DNA of 64,000 nt, from NCBI RefSeq assembly GCF_900119825.1, contig NZ_FPKR01000005.1:1-64000 (forward strand), given 5' to 3'. Within the stretch, counting starts at the first letter, position 1. Each line of letters begins with the position of its first letter. Under the pieces are notes generated by a model, which was given only the letters and a program-made list of their open reading frames with translations, made no database searches and was not told the origin of the DNA. This document shows, piece after piece, positions 32,680 through 41,911 of the stretch. The stretch comes from Chitinimonas taiwanensis DSM 18899 (lineage in GTDB: Bacteria; Pseudomonadota; Gammaproteobacteria; Burkholderiales; Chitinimonadaceae). Made by a program: the position numbers and the translations under genes.

Positions 32680-35448
32680 TTACAAACTCTTCAGCAGCTG
32701 GCTGACCTCGGCCTGATTGGGCAGCTTATTGCCCAGTTTGGCCAAGGTTTCTAGCTCCTTACGTGCTTCACCCTTCTGCCCAGTCTTGACCAGGGCCTTG
32801 GCAAGATTTAGGCGCACCTGCGCCGCATCCGGTGCCAGGCTGACCGCCTTGCGCAGCAGGCTTACCCCACGGCCACCCTCCCCTTTTTCCACCAGCAGCA
32901 CGCCCAGCGTATCCATCATGGCCGGCTGATCAGGCGCCAGCTGGTAGGCTTTTTCGGCATAGGACAAGGCTTGTGGGTCATTGAACTGGGCCGAGGTCCA
33001 GGCCAGATTGTTCATCAGTACCGCGTCACCTGGATGCATGCCCAGTAGCTTGCGATAGTGGGCGGCCGCAGTACGGTAGTCCTGACGCTTGCCCGCTGCT
33101 TCCGCCAGATAGAGCGGGAAGGCGCTGTCCTTGGGATTGTTCTTCAGCCAAGCGTCGGAGAACGCTTCCGCCTCAGCCGGCTTGCTGCTGACCAGCAGGC
33201 CGTGCAGACGTATCGCCAGCAGCGGGGCGGCGCTTTGCTTGAGCCCATTGCGATAGGCCTGCTCGGCCTCGCTCCAGGCCTTGTTCGCGCTATGTACATT
33301 GCCCTCGAGCACATAACCGACCGGTTCCTTCGGCCGCTCCTTCTGCAAGGCACGCGCGCCGGCCAGCGCTTCGGCACTGCGCCCAGCAGCCAGATCGAGC
33401 ATGACGATGCCGTGACGCGCCTCGAGCAGATCGGGACTGATGGCTGCCGCCTTTTTCAGGCTGGCGAGGGCCGCTTCAGCATTCTTGGCCGCCAGCTGCG
33501 CCTGCGCCATGCGCAGATAAGGCTGGGGAGATTTCGGCTGCAGCGCAGCCAGCTTGGTGTAGCTGGAGAGCGCCTGGTTCAGCTCACCCGCAGCACTCTG
33601 GGCGCGACCAGCGATATCGAGGATCTCGGGACGATCCGGCAGCACCGCCAAGGCATCTTGCGCAGCCGCCAGCGCGCGCTTGTTATCGCGTTGGCTCAGA
33701 TAGTGTGAAATCAACGTCTGGCGCGGACGCGACTCCTTGGGCGCCAGCGCCACCGATTTGCTGATCATCTCGGCTACTTCGGCCGGCTTGCCGCCAGTCT
33801 TGGCATGCAGCTCGGCCAGGGCCAGTACCACGCGGTATTGATTCGGGTTCTTGGCCAGCATGGCCTCGAAGCGCTGCTTGGCGTCCGCTGCCTTGTTATC
33901 GCGCAGGTCCAGACCGGCCAGATTGCTGGCCGCGGCGAAGTTGCCCGGCTCGGCGGCCAGGGCCAGCTCAAAGCTCTTGCGCGCCCCGGCCCTATCACCC
34001 TTGCCTAGCAAAGCACCACCGCGCAGATTGTGCACCAGCGCGCTATTCGGCTGCTTTTGCTCGAGCTTGGCGATCGCCGGCAAGGCCTGGTCGAACTCGC
34101 GCCGACGCAGGTGGGCGGCGATCAGGGCCAGATTGGCATTCACGCCCTTGTCGACTTCAACGGCCTTTTCCAACTCTTTGAACGCCAGCTGGCTCTCGCC
34201 CTTGGCCATCTGGGTCAGCGCCAGGGCCGTGCGCTTGGTGCTGCTGGACGGATCGAGGGCCGCGGCCTTGGAAAAGTACTCGGTCGCCTTGTCCATCTCG
34301 CCATTGCGGATAAATACCTCACCCGCCATGGCCAGCATATTCGAGTCCTTGTCGATCTTGTCGAGCAAGGGCAGCAGCGTGGCCTCGGCCTTCTCACCCT
34401 GACCGCTGCGCAGATAGCTCATCACCAGCGCCTTGCGTGCCACGAAAGCATTCGGCTCACGCGACAGCACCTTGTTCAGATGCGCTTCGGCCTTGGTGTA
34501 GGACTTGAGCTCATATTCAATCGCGCCGGCCAGTTGCAGGGCAATCAGATTATCGGGGGCAACACCCAGCACCTGGTCGATCGCCTCCTTGGCTTCCGGG
34601 TATTGCTTACGCTGATAGGCCAGGCGCGCTTCCATCAGCTTGGTTTGCGGGCTCTTCGCCGCCGCCTTGCGCATCGTCTCGAGTGCGGCCGTCGCCTCAT
34701 CGAGCTTGCCCTCATCGATCAGTCGCGAGATCAGCGCCACATGGGCAGGCAGGAAGTCCGCCTTCGCCTTGATCGCGCCACGATAGGCGGCAATCGCCTG
34801 CTCATCCTGTTTCTGCGCCTGCAGGATATCGCCCTTGACCAGCCAAGCTTCGGGCAGATTGGGCGACTTGGCCAAGGCGCCATCCAGCAGCGCCAGCGCC
34901 GCAGGCAGATCATCCTTGGCCGCCAACAGCTGGGCTCGGCCGATCAGGGCATTCAGCAGATCGGGTTGCGCCTTGAGTGCCGCCGTAAAGCGCGCATCGG
35001 CCTGCTCCACATCACCCTGCTGCAGATAAGCACGTCCGAGGCTGGCTTGCAGCTTGGCGGCGGCATCGGCACTCGCCAACTCCACCTTGGCCATTTCCTC
35101 GATCAAGCGCTTGCCCTCACCCATACCCAGCATCGCCTCGGCCAGCAAGGGCAGTACCTGCTCGTCGGAATAGTTCAGCGACTTGGCCTTGCGCAGCTCC
35201 AATTCGGCGGATTTTGGATCGGCACTTTCTAGCAGGGCGCGGCCAAGCAGGTAGCGCGCCTCGGCATGCTGCGGATCAGCCTGCAGCGCATTCTTCAGCT
35301 GAATGATCGCTGCTTTGCTGTCTTGCTTGTCCATATAGGTCTTGGCCGAAGCCAGCATTACCGCCGGGTCTTCCTTGCCACAGCCCAGCAGCAGTAGGCT
35401 AGCCAACAGGGCCGAAGCGAGCGGTTTGTGAAGCGCATGCCGTTTCAT
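32680..35448 (-). CDS. prsT: PrsT: PEP-CTERM/exosortase-system TPR-repeat lipoprotein
   Basis: A lipoprotein signal with L-L-L-L-G-C (Cys near residue 23) is followed by about 20 tetratricopeptide repeats filling the whole 922 residues. This length and build match the TPR lipoprotein that accompanies prsK/prsR in exosortase-A (XrtA) organisms. It probably sits at the inner face of the outer membrane or on the periplasmic side of the polysaccharide export machinery. It follows prsR at a short distance on the same strand. The exact role in these systems is not known. Confidence 0.85.
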   Translation of the reverse strand: MKRHALHKPLASALLASLLLLGCGKEDPAVMLASAKTYMDKQDSKAAIIQLKNALQADPQHAEARYLLGRALLESADPKSAELELRKAKSLNYSDEQVLPLLAEAMLGMGEGKRLIEEMAKVELASADAAAKLQASLGRAYLQQGDVEQADARFTAALKAQPDLLNALIGRAQLLAAKDDLPAALALLDGALAKSPNLPEAWLVKGDILQAQKQDEQAIAAYRGAIKAKADFLPAHVALISRLIDEGKLDEATAALETMRKAAAKSPQTKLMEARLAYQRKQYPEAKEAIDQVLGVAPDNLIALQLAGAIEYELKSYTKAEAHLNKVLSREPNAFVARKALVMSYLRSGQGEKAEATLLPLLDKIDKDSNMLAMAGEVFIRNGEMDKATEYFSKAAALDPSSSTKRTALALTQMAKGESQLAFKELEKAVEVDKGVNANLALIAAHLRRREFDQALPAIAKLEQKQPNSALVHNLRGGALLGKGDRAGARKSFELALAAEPGNFAAASNLAGLDLRDNKAADAKQRFEAMLAKNPNQYRVVLALAELHAKTGGKPAEVAEMISKSVALAPKESRPRQTLISHYLSQRDNKRALAAAQDALAVLPDRPEILDIAGRAQSAAGELNQALSSYTKLAALQPKSPQPYLRMAQAQLAAKNAEAALASLKKAAAISPDLLEARHGIVMLDLAAGRSAEALAGARALQKERPKEPVGYVLEGNVHSANKAWSEAEQAYRNGLKQSAAPLLAIRLHGLLVSSKPAEAEAFSDAWLKNNPKDSAFPLYLAEAAGKRQDYRTAAAHYRKLLGMHPGDAVLMNNLAWTSAQFNDPQALSYAEKAYQLAPDQPAMMDTLGVLLVEKGEGGRGVSLLRKAVSLAPDAAQVRLNLAKALVKTGQKGEARKELETLAKLGNKLPNQAEVSQLLKSL

Positions 35449-35483
35449 CACGATGGTCTCGTTTTATCTATCAGTCGGGTGGC

Positions 35484-36842
35484 CTATTTCAGGCCGAAGC
35501 GATGCATGAGGTCATACAGGGTCGGGCGGCTGACGCCCAAGAGTTCCGCGGCCTTGACGACATTGCCATCCACGCGGCCGAGCGCCGTGATCACCACACG
35601 CTTTTCAGCCTCATCACGGGTCTGGCGTAGGTCGAGTGCCACAACATCGTCACTGGGCGCCTCGTCCAGACCGATATCCTCGCGGGTGATCTGATTGCCG
35701 TCGGCCATGATCACCGCACGTTTGATGCAGTTCTCCAATTCGCGCACATTGCCGGGCCAGGCATAGGCTTCCACCGCGCGTACCGCGTCTTCGCGCAACA
35801 CCATAGAGCCGCGTTTCTGCTCGGCTGCGAAGCGGCGCACGAAAGCATGGGCCAGCAGCGCCGCATCGCCTTGCCGGGCGCGCAAGGGCGGGATGTTCAC
35901 AACGATTTCCGCTAGCCGGTAATACAAGTCCTCGCGGAAGCGCCCTTCCTTGATCAGCGCGCGCAGATCCTGATGGGTGGCACAGACGATGCGCACATCG
36001 ATGGGAATTTCCTGCCGACCACCAATGCGCTCGATCACCCGCTCCTGCAGAAAGCGCAGCAGTTTGGCCTGCAGGTTGTGCGGCAGGTCGCCAATCTCGT
36101 CCAGCATCAGCGTGCCGTGATTGGCAGTTTCTATCTTGCCGGGCGTGGTCTTGGCCGCCCCGGTGAAAGCACCCTTTTCGTAACCGAACAGCTCGCTCTC
36201 CAACAAGTTGTCGGGAATCGCCGCGCAATTGATGGCCACGAAACGCTCTCGCCGCCGACTCGAGGACTCGTGCACGGCACGGGCCAGCAGTTCCTTGCCG
36301 GTACCGCTTTCACCCAGCAGCAAAACAGTGGCATCAGTCACCGCCACTTTCTCGATCGTGCGGCAGACCCGCAACAACTCGGGGTCGCGAGTTACCAGGC
36401 CGGACAGTACATCGGGATGCTGCATCTGTTGCAGGCGCATATTCTCCTGCTGGAGATCGTACAGATGGTAGGCACGGTCTATGGTCAGGCCGAGCATCTC
36501 CACTTCGAAGGGCTTGGAAAAGAAGTCATATGCCCCGAGGCCTATGGCGCGCAAGGCATTCGCACGGTCGTTTTGCCCGGTCAGCACAATGACCTTGGTA
36601 TCAGGCGCATGCGCGAGGATCTGCTCCAGCAATAGAAAGCCCTCCGACACCGAGTCGGCGTCCGGCGGCAGCCCGAGGTCCATGGTCACCACCGCGGGCA
36701 TGTGGCGACGAATCTGCACCAATGCGCTCTCACGGTCGCTGGCGGTCAGGGTTTCGTAACCATCAAAGGCCCAGCGCAGCTGCTTCTGCAAGGCTGGGTC
36801 ATCCTCTACGATCAGTAAGGGGCGTAATTTTTCTGTACTCAT
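35484..36842 (-). CDS. prsR: PrsR: sigma-54-dependent response regulator of the PEP-CTERM system
   Basis: The receiver domain has the phospho-acceptor Asp in V-T-M-D-L-G-L-P (about D55) and a Lys in F-S-K-P-F. The AAA+ domain has Walker A G-E-S-G-T-G-K-E (177-184), the sigma-54 contact loop G-A-F-T-G-A (224-229) and Walker B L-M-L-D-E-I (245-250). The Fis-type HTH closes the protein (L-L-G-V-S-R-P-T-L-Y). With PrsK it controls exosortase-A/EPS genes together with RpoN (known for this family). It overlaps prsK by four bases (ATGA). Confidence 0.92.
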   Translation of the reverse strand: MSTEKLRPLLIVEDDPALQKQLRWAFDGYETLTASDRESALVQIRRHMPAVVTMDLGLPPDADSVSEGFLLLEQILAHAPDTKVIVLTGQNDRANALRAIGLGAYDFFSKPFEVEMLGLTIDRAYHLYDLQQENMRLQQMQHPDVLSGLVTRDPELLRVCRTIEKVAVTDATVLLLGESGTGKELLARAVHESSSRRRERFVAINCAAIPDNLLESELFGYEKGAFTGAAKTTPGKIETANHGTLMLDEIGDLPHNLQAKLLRFLQERVIERIGGRQEIPIDVRIVCATHQDLRALIKEGRFREDLYYRLAEIVVNIPPLRARQGDAALLAHAFVRRFAAEQKRGSMVLREDAVRAVEAYAWPGNVRELENCIKRAVIMADGNQITREDIGLDEAPSDDVVALDLRQTRDEAEKRVVITALGRVDGNVVKAAELLGVSRPTLYDLMHRFGLK

Positions 36843-38947
36843 TTGGCCTCCGACTGCAATACAAGCTCAGGCAGCTTGCTTGGTTCAAACAGGGGCAGGC
36901 GCAAAGTAACCGTGGTCCCTTCGCCCAGCGCGCTGACAACATCCACCTTGCCGCCTACTTCCTGCACATACTGAAAACTTTCGTAAGCACCGATGCCCAT
37001 GCCGGCGGCCTTGGTGGTTTGAAACGGCTTGAACAGCCGCTCGCGAATGAATTCGGCACTCATGCCCTGGCCGCGATCGACCACCTCCAGGCGCGCCCAC
37101 TGCCCCTCGCGCAACAGGTTGATGCTGACAGGACTGGCCTCGCTGCTGGCATCCAGCGCGTTCTGGACCAGGTGACCGATCACGCGCTCGATGCGATCCT
37201 CATGCACCCTGACCTGCAGGCGCTCGCTCAAGCTGACATTGAGCTGATGGCCCTGGGTCAGCTTGGCGGCCTGGATACGCCGGATCACCTCATTCAACTC
37301 CACGCCACGTGGTGCATCGACCGGCGTAGCCCCCTCGCGCAGCTGCATCATCAGCTGGCGCATGCGCTCCACCGCGTGTTCGACCGTCATCAACATATCC
37401 TGCTGAAACTCTGGGTTGTCGCGATGACGCTCAGCGTTCTTCACCATCAAGGCCAGCTGGGTAACGATATTCTTCAGGTCGTGCACCACGAAGGCCGACA
37501 TGCGATTGAAGGCATCAAACTTACGCGCCTCCAACAAGGCCTCGGTCGCCTGCATCTGGCCAAGAAATGCACCTGCCTGCCTGCCTGCCGTCTTGAGCAG
37601 ATCGTTGACCTCCCAGTTCACATCCAGCCGGGTACGCGCCGTGGCCAGCACGACAAAACCAATCAACTCAGTTTGGGTGCCCACCGGCACCACCAGCCAG
37701 GCATTAGGAGAAGCCAGCAGCCAGTCAGGCAGGGACAGTTTGTCGTAACGTCCGGGCAGGGAGCGGAATTCCTCCAGATTGATCACCCAGCCGCTGCTCT
37801 GTAGAAAGCGGCAGAACTCACTATCTGCCGGCTCGGTGCCGCTCTGCACGGGCATATTCCAGCAGGCCGCTTGTACATATTGCTGACCGCTGCCAGCACG
37901 CAGCCATAAAGAGCCAGCTGGGCTCTCGACCAGATCCGCCAAGCCATGCACAACCTGACGGCGCAACTCGGATGCGTCGCCCTGCATGGACAGGGTCTGG
38001 GTGAAACGCAACCACTCCTCGCGATAATCGTATCGATAGCTGAAGAAGTGCTTACCAATCAGCACGCGCAGCTTGGCCCGCAACGATTCGGACAGCGCCA
38101 GCACGCAGAGCACGAGCAGGGCCAGGAATAAGAGCCCAATCTGCAGTGCCCGCCCCCACTCGCCCCCGAAGTAGCGAACGTAGTACCCGGCCCCTGCCAC
38201 GAACAGCAGGTAGAAGCCAACTCCGACCAAGGTGGCCGACTGCAGCGCCGCACGCTGCGACAAGACCAGATGCGTCTTCCAATCCTTGCTGCGTATGGTG
38301 GACATGGCCACCAAGGGCGCCGCCAGCGCATGTACAAAGCCACGAATACTGAAAGCATCTACATCGAAGCGCTTGAACAGCAAGGCGTCGGAATAGAGGT
38401 AGAGATCAAACAGACAGGCGCCCGCCAAGCCTACGCACAAGGGTTTGATGCTCCAGCGCGCATCGGGCGCCACATTGCGGAACAGCTGCTCTATCAGCAA
38501 CAAGGTGAGCACAGTCAGGCCCAGGGAGTTCAGCGTGACCAGGCCTTGCGGCTCGATAGCCAGCTTGGCCCCGACCAGGATCAACCCTTGCAGGATGAGT
38601 CCAAGCACCGTGAAGCCCGCCAACAAAAAAGCGAGCGGTTTCAGTAAGCGTGGCAAGGTGGCGCGCCCAAGCTGCTCGGTTTTCAACAAGGTAAGCAGGA
38701 AGTAGGACCAAGCGGCTACGCGCAACACATCTAGCGGCTGGGCCAACCAAAGAAAGAAGGGATGACTGCTGAGCGCGAATCCGACATAAGCCCACGCCCA
38801 AAGCGCGCAGAAACCGACCGCCATGAAGATGATCGCCGAGCGACGGCCATCGCGCGCACCATTGATCAGATACAGCCAGAAGATCGAGTAGACGAAAGCG
38901 GCCAGCCCGTAGCTTCCGGTAAGCATCATTGCGCTATGGGCATCCAT
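36839..38947 (-). CDS. prsK: PrsK: membrane sensor histidine kinase of the PEP-CTERM system
   Basis: This 702-residue kinase has eight or so membrane helices in the first ~290 residues, a GAF-like sensor region and then the histidine box V-V-H-D-L-K-N. The ATPase domain follows (H-L-V-Q-N-A-L-D-A-S, D-R-G-Q-G-M, G-M-G-I-G-A-Y, T-V-T-L-R-L-P). This build is typical of PrsK in exosortase-A bacteria. It faces PrsR, translated from the same message. The signal it detects is not known. Confidence 0.92.
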   Translation of the reverse strand: MDAHSAMMLTGSYGLAAFVYSIFWLYLINGARDGRRSAIIFMAVGFCALWAWAYVGFALSSHPFFLWLAQPLDVLRVAAWSYFLLTLLKTEQLGRATLPRLLKPLAFLLAGFTVLGLILQGLILVGAKLAIEPQGLVTLNSLGLTVLTLLLIEQLFRNVAPDARWSIKPLCVGLAGACLFDLYLYSDALLFKRFDVDAFSIRGFVHALAAPLVAMSTIRSKDWKTHLVLSQRAALQSATLVGVGFYLLFVAGAGYYVRYFGGEWGRALQIGLLFLALLVLCVLALSESLRAKLRVLIGKHFFSYRYDYREEWLRFTQTLSMQGDASELRRQVVHGLADLVESPAGSLWLRAGSGQQYVQAACWNMPVQSGTEPADSEFCRFLQSSGWVINLEEFRSLPGRYDKLSLPDWLLASPNAWLVVPVGTQTELIGFVVLATARTRLDVNWEVNDLLKTAGRQAGAFLGQMQATEALLEARKFDAFNRMSAFVVHDLKNIVTQLALMVKNAERHRDNPEFQQDMLMTVEHAVERMRQLMMQLREGATPVDAPRGVELNEVIRRIQAAKLTQGHQLNVSLSERLQVRVHEDRIERVIGHLVQNALDASSEASPVSINLLREGQWARLEVVDRGQGMSAEFIRERLFKPFQTTKAAGMGIGAYESFQYVQEVGGKVDVVSALGEGTTVTLRLPLFEPSKLPELVLQSEAK

Positions 38948-39017
38948 CAGACGTGCGTCGTCCCTTGCTGACCAAAGTTAACGCAAGCTGGCAAGCGCTG
39001 TGGCAAAGCAGAACCGC

Positions 39018-40403
39018 TCAATGCGCACCTTTTCCTGTCAGTACCACGCCCACCGTCTCGAACAGCACTACCAAGTCGAGGAATAGCGAGTGGTTCTTTA
39101 CATAGTAGAGGTCGTACTGCAGCTTTTGCAGCGAATCATCGACCGAGGCGCCGTAGTGGTAATTAACCTGCGCCCAGCCGGTTACGCCGGGCTTCACGCT
39201 ATGGCGCACTGCATAGAACGGAATGTCGCGGGTCAGCTGATCAACAAAGTAAGGACGCTCGGGACGAGGCCCCACCAAGCTCATTTCACCAACCAGCACG
39301 CTGAACAACTGCGGCAGCTCGTCGATGCGCAGTTTGCGTATCACCCGACCGACCCGAGTGATGCGGTCATCGTTCTGCGTCGCCCAACGCGGCTTGCCAT
39401 CATGCTCCGCGTCATTACGCATGCTGCGAAACTTGATGACCTTGAACAGACGACCATTGAGCCCCACCCGCTCCTGGCGATACAGCACCGGTGCGCCGTC
39501 TTCTAGCACGATCAGAATCGCCGTCACCAGCATGATGGGCAAGGAAAGCACCAGCAGAATCAAGGAAGCGACGATATCGAATACCCGCTTGACCAATGTA
39601 CGCAGCGGCCCCTGACGGAAGCCCTCACCGAAGATCAGCCAGCCAACCCGGAGCGAGTCCAGCCGGATCTGCCCCAGTGCACGTTCGAAATAGCTGGCCA
39701 AGTCGAGTACACGCACGCCAGAAAGCTTGCAATCGAGCAACTCGCGCAGCGGTAACACCCCGCCGCGCCGTTCGCGCACCGCCACAATGATCTCGTTGAC
39801 CTTCAGGTCCTGTGCCACATCCGACAGCAGGCGCTCACGCGATACCAGAGCACCAGGCGGTACAGTGGTCTCGGCATCGGTCGGACTTGGGTAGAAGCCC
39901 ATGATCTGGATGTCCGGATCGGATTTACGCAACACTGCGCCAACCGACTCCGCTTCGGCACCGGCGCCGAAGATCAGCACACGGTGCGAAAGCACCGAAG
40001 CGCTACTGTTGTTGTGACTCAGATACAGGCGATAGGCCATGGTGCCGAACAGGGCGGTCAGGCCGGAGAGCAGGATCAGCTCTTCATTCATATCCTGCGT
40101 TGCCAGGCCTCGGAACAATAGATAGGCCAGCGGCACAGCAAGACAGAGCGAAACTAGGGCACGGGCTTGGGACTGGGCTACCGTTCGACTGTGCACGCGT
40201 CGGTAGAAACCCAGCAGGCCATTGAGCAGGATCATGGCTAGCGCAAAAATCATCGCGAAGATGACCGCCTTATCCAGGCTGGCGCTGCCGTCCTTGCCTA
40301 TCGCGAGTACGGCAACCGCCACACAGGCCACAGGCAAAAGGAGATCCAGCGAGATTTGCAGAACTGTTTTCCAGTGAAACCAATGATTAAAAACCTTGAT
40401 CAC
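39018..40403 (-). CDS. Initiating sugar-1-phosphate transferase, EpsB_2/WcaJ type
   Basis: Polyprenyl glycosylphosphotransferase with four or five helices in the first ~130 residues, a Rossmann-like middle (L-I-F-G-A-G-A-E-A) and the catalytic C-terminal domain: K-R-x-F-D, F-R-S-M-R, D-E-L-P-Q-L, G-P-R-P-E and K-P-G-V-T-G-W-A-Q. It loads the first sugar onto undecaprenyl phosphate. The start is taken as GTG at 40403 because AAGGGG lies seven bases before; an ATG at 40424 has a poorer spacing. A sigma-54-like promoter is 165 bases upstream. The exosortase-A-associated subfamily is the likely assignment by context. Confidence 0.88.
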   Translation of the reverse strand: MIKVFNHWFHWKTVLQISLDLLLPVACVAVAVLAIGKDGSASLDKAVIFAMIFALAMILLNGLLGFYRRVHSRTVAQSQARALVSLCLAVPLAYLLFRGLATQDMNEELILLSGLTALFGTMAYRLYLSHNNSSASVLSHRVLIFGAGAEAESVGAVLRKSDPDIQIMGFYPSPTDAETTVPPGALVSRERLLSDVAQDLKVNEIIVAVRERRGGVLPLRELLDCKLSGVRVLDLASYFERALGQIRLDSLRVGWLIFGEGFRQGPLRTLVKRVFDIVASLILLVLSLPIMLVTAILIVLEDGAPVLYRQERVGLNGRLFKVIKFRSMRNDAEHDGKPRWATQNDDRITRVGRVIRKLRIDELPQLFSVLVGEMSLVGPRPERPYFVDQLTRDIPFYAVRHSVKPGVTGWAQVNYHYGASVDDSLQKLQYDLYYVKNHSLFLDLVVLFETVGVVLTGKGAH

Positions 40404-40822
40404 GATAAACCCCTTGTACATCATCCTGCATCAGCGATTGCTGCTATTTTAATTCATGACTTGGACAGAGATATTCAACGAAATTAAACGATATCGCCCA
40501 TCTCCCCAGTTCGGAGAAAAGGCTAGCACAAGCATCTACACGAAACTGTGACCAAATACACAAAGACCCGCACAGCAACTGCCATACAAAAGCAGCGCCT
40601 GACTGAAGATAATGAACCGGCGCGACCTCATGGCAATGGAATATTATTATTATCAAATAAAGAGCATGGTAATTAATGCACAGAGCGCAGTTTAAGCGCA
40701 ATCCAAACAAGCAACAAAATCGTGGATTACTAATACTCTCACTATTCACGCCGGCCCCAGTCGCCGCCCCTGGCAATTTTTGGTAGGCTGCCGCCACACA
40801 GCTCGTCTATTCAAGGCATCAA
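40404..40822. other. Intergenic control region between the divergent EPS gene groups
   Basis: About 420 bases, clearly AT-richer than its surroundings. No convincing gene: the open frame at 40444-40797 is on the minus strand and has no coding bias. It should hold the promoters for both directions. I see one sigma-54-like element (minus strand, listed separately) and no clear sigma-70 promoter for the acyl carrier protein gene. Confidence 0.6.
40570..40584 (-). promoter_or_regulatory. Sigma-54-like -24/-12 promoter upstream of the sugar transferase
   Basis: On the minus strand TGGCAGTTGCTGTGC has GG and GC exactly ten bases apart, with TGGCA at -24 and TGC at -12. PrsR, encoded just downstream, is a sigma-54-type activator. 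No second-site evidence was available. Confidence 0.5.
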
Positions 40823-41071
40823 ATGAATATTAGAAATAGCGTATTAGAAATACTGGATGAAGTATTGAGCCTGAACGGCAAGGCTTTGACGTTTACTGAT
40901 GAGACCGCTTTGCTGGGCGCCATTCCCGAGCTCGACTCGATGGCGGTGGTAGCTTTGCTGACCATGCTGGAAGATTCGCTCGGCTTGTCGATTGCTGATG
41001 ACGAGATCGATGGTGAGGTATTTGCAACAGTCGCCAGCCTGCTTGCCTTTGTTCAGGCCAAACTCGCCTAG
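40823..41071 (+). CDS. Acyl carrier protein of the exosortase-A-type accessory operon
   Basis: This 82-residue acidic protein has the phosphopantetheine attachment Ser in E-L-D-S-M-A (S39), typical acyl-carrier length and helical pattern. It is the first gene of the plus-strand operon. It is followed by an acyl-CoA/ACP ligase and a PLP decarboxylase further on, so it probably carries an acyl or aminoacyl intermediate made by the ligase at 48049. It is not the fatty-acid acpP, which is usually next to fabF. Confidence 0.85.
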   Translation: MNIRNSVLEILDEVLSLNGKALTFTDETALLGAIPELDSMAVVALLTMLEDSLGLSIADDEIDGEVFATVASLLAFVQAKLA

Positions 41072-41086
41072 TGCACTGCACGCACC

Positions 41087-41911
41087 ATGTCTCTTGAGGC
41101 TTTCTTTCTGCCCACCTCGGCAGGTCAGCGTTTCTGCACCCTGCACAGGCCCGCCGCCGGCCAGCCCTGCCTGGGTGCCGTGCTATTGGCCCAACCCTTT
41201 GCCGAGGAAATGAATAAATCGCGCCGCGCCTTGGCGGCGCTAGGGCGAGGCTTGGCCGCGCAAGGCTATGCAAGCTTGCTGATCGATCTGCACGGCTGTG
41301 GCGATAGCGAGGGCGATTTCGGTGCGGCCAGTTGGGATGGCTGGGTTGATGATCTGCTGGCTGCCCATGCCTGGCTACGCGACCACGTCAGCCCGACCAT
41401 CTGGCTCTTCGGCCTGCGTACCGGCTGCCTTCTGGCCAGGGCGGCGGCCGCGCAGTTGGCACAACCGACTCAGCTCCTGTTCTGGCAGCCGGTGTTGTCC
41501 GGCAAGCAATTCCTGCAGCAGTTCTTCCGTCTGCAAAGTGCCGCCGCCTTGCTCGGCAAGCATGATAAGGTCGGTGCTTCCGAGCTTCGCACCGCCCTGG
41601 CTGCGGGGCAGACGGTCGAAATTGCCGGCTATCGGCTCAGCCCGGCTTTGCACGCTGGCCTTGAGGCAGCCGAGCTGGCGCCTCCCCCGCAGGGCGGCAG
41701 ATTGCTTTGGGTACAGATACAGAATCGTGCCGATGCCGCCTTGCCCCCTGCCGCACAAACCTGCCTGGACAGCTGGCGCAGTGCGGGCTTCATGGTTAAA
41801 GCGACCTCACTGCCCGGCCCTGCCTTCTGGCAAACCGTCGAGATCAGCGACTGCCCCGAACTGGTGGAGAGCAGCCTTGCATTGCTACAGGGCCGTGAGG
41901 TAACAGCATGA
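41087..41911 (+). CDS. Exosortase-A-system-associated hydrolase 2 (alpha/beta hydrolase)
   Basis: This 274-residue alpha/beta-hydrolase has D-L-H-G-C-G-D-S-E-G near residues 66-75 and the nucleophile elbow as F-G-L-R-T-G, where an ordinary hydrolase has G-x-S-x-G. The catalytic Ser is thus replaced, which is a known trait of this family. Substrate unknown. It lies 15 bases after the ACP gene and overlaps the next hydrolase by four bases (ATGA). The pair and the ACP are a recurring set in XrtA loci (established). Confidence 0.82.
   Translation: MSLEAFFLPTSAGQRFCTLHRPAAGQPCLGAVLLAQPFAEEMNKSRRALAALGRGLAAQGYASLLIDLHGCGDSEGDFGAASWDGWVDDLLAAHAWLRDHVSPTIWLFGLRTGCLLARAAAAQLAQPTQLLFWQPVLSGKQFLQQFFRLQSAAALLGKHDKVGASELRTALAAGQTVEIAGYRLSPALHAGLEAAELAPPPQGGRLLWVQIQNRADAALPPAAQTCLDSWRSAGFMVKATSLPGPAFWQTVEISDCPELVESSLALLQGREVTA

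Noticed and set aside
34030-35232. 400-codon plus-strand frame across prsT
   Set aside because: Antisense to the TPR lipoprotein; it mirrors the repeats of that gene.
40771-40786. Possible sigma-54 promoter (TGGCAATTTTTGGTAG) upstream of the acyl carrier protein gene
   Set aside because: The -12 half is two bases too close and lacks the GC; the spacing rule is broken.
40444-40797. 117-codon minus-strand frame in the EPS control region
   Set aside because: AT-rich promoter region, no ribosome-binding site and no resemblance to a protein family.
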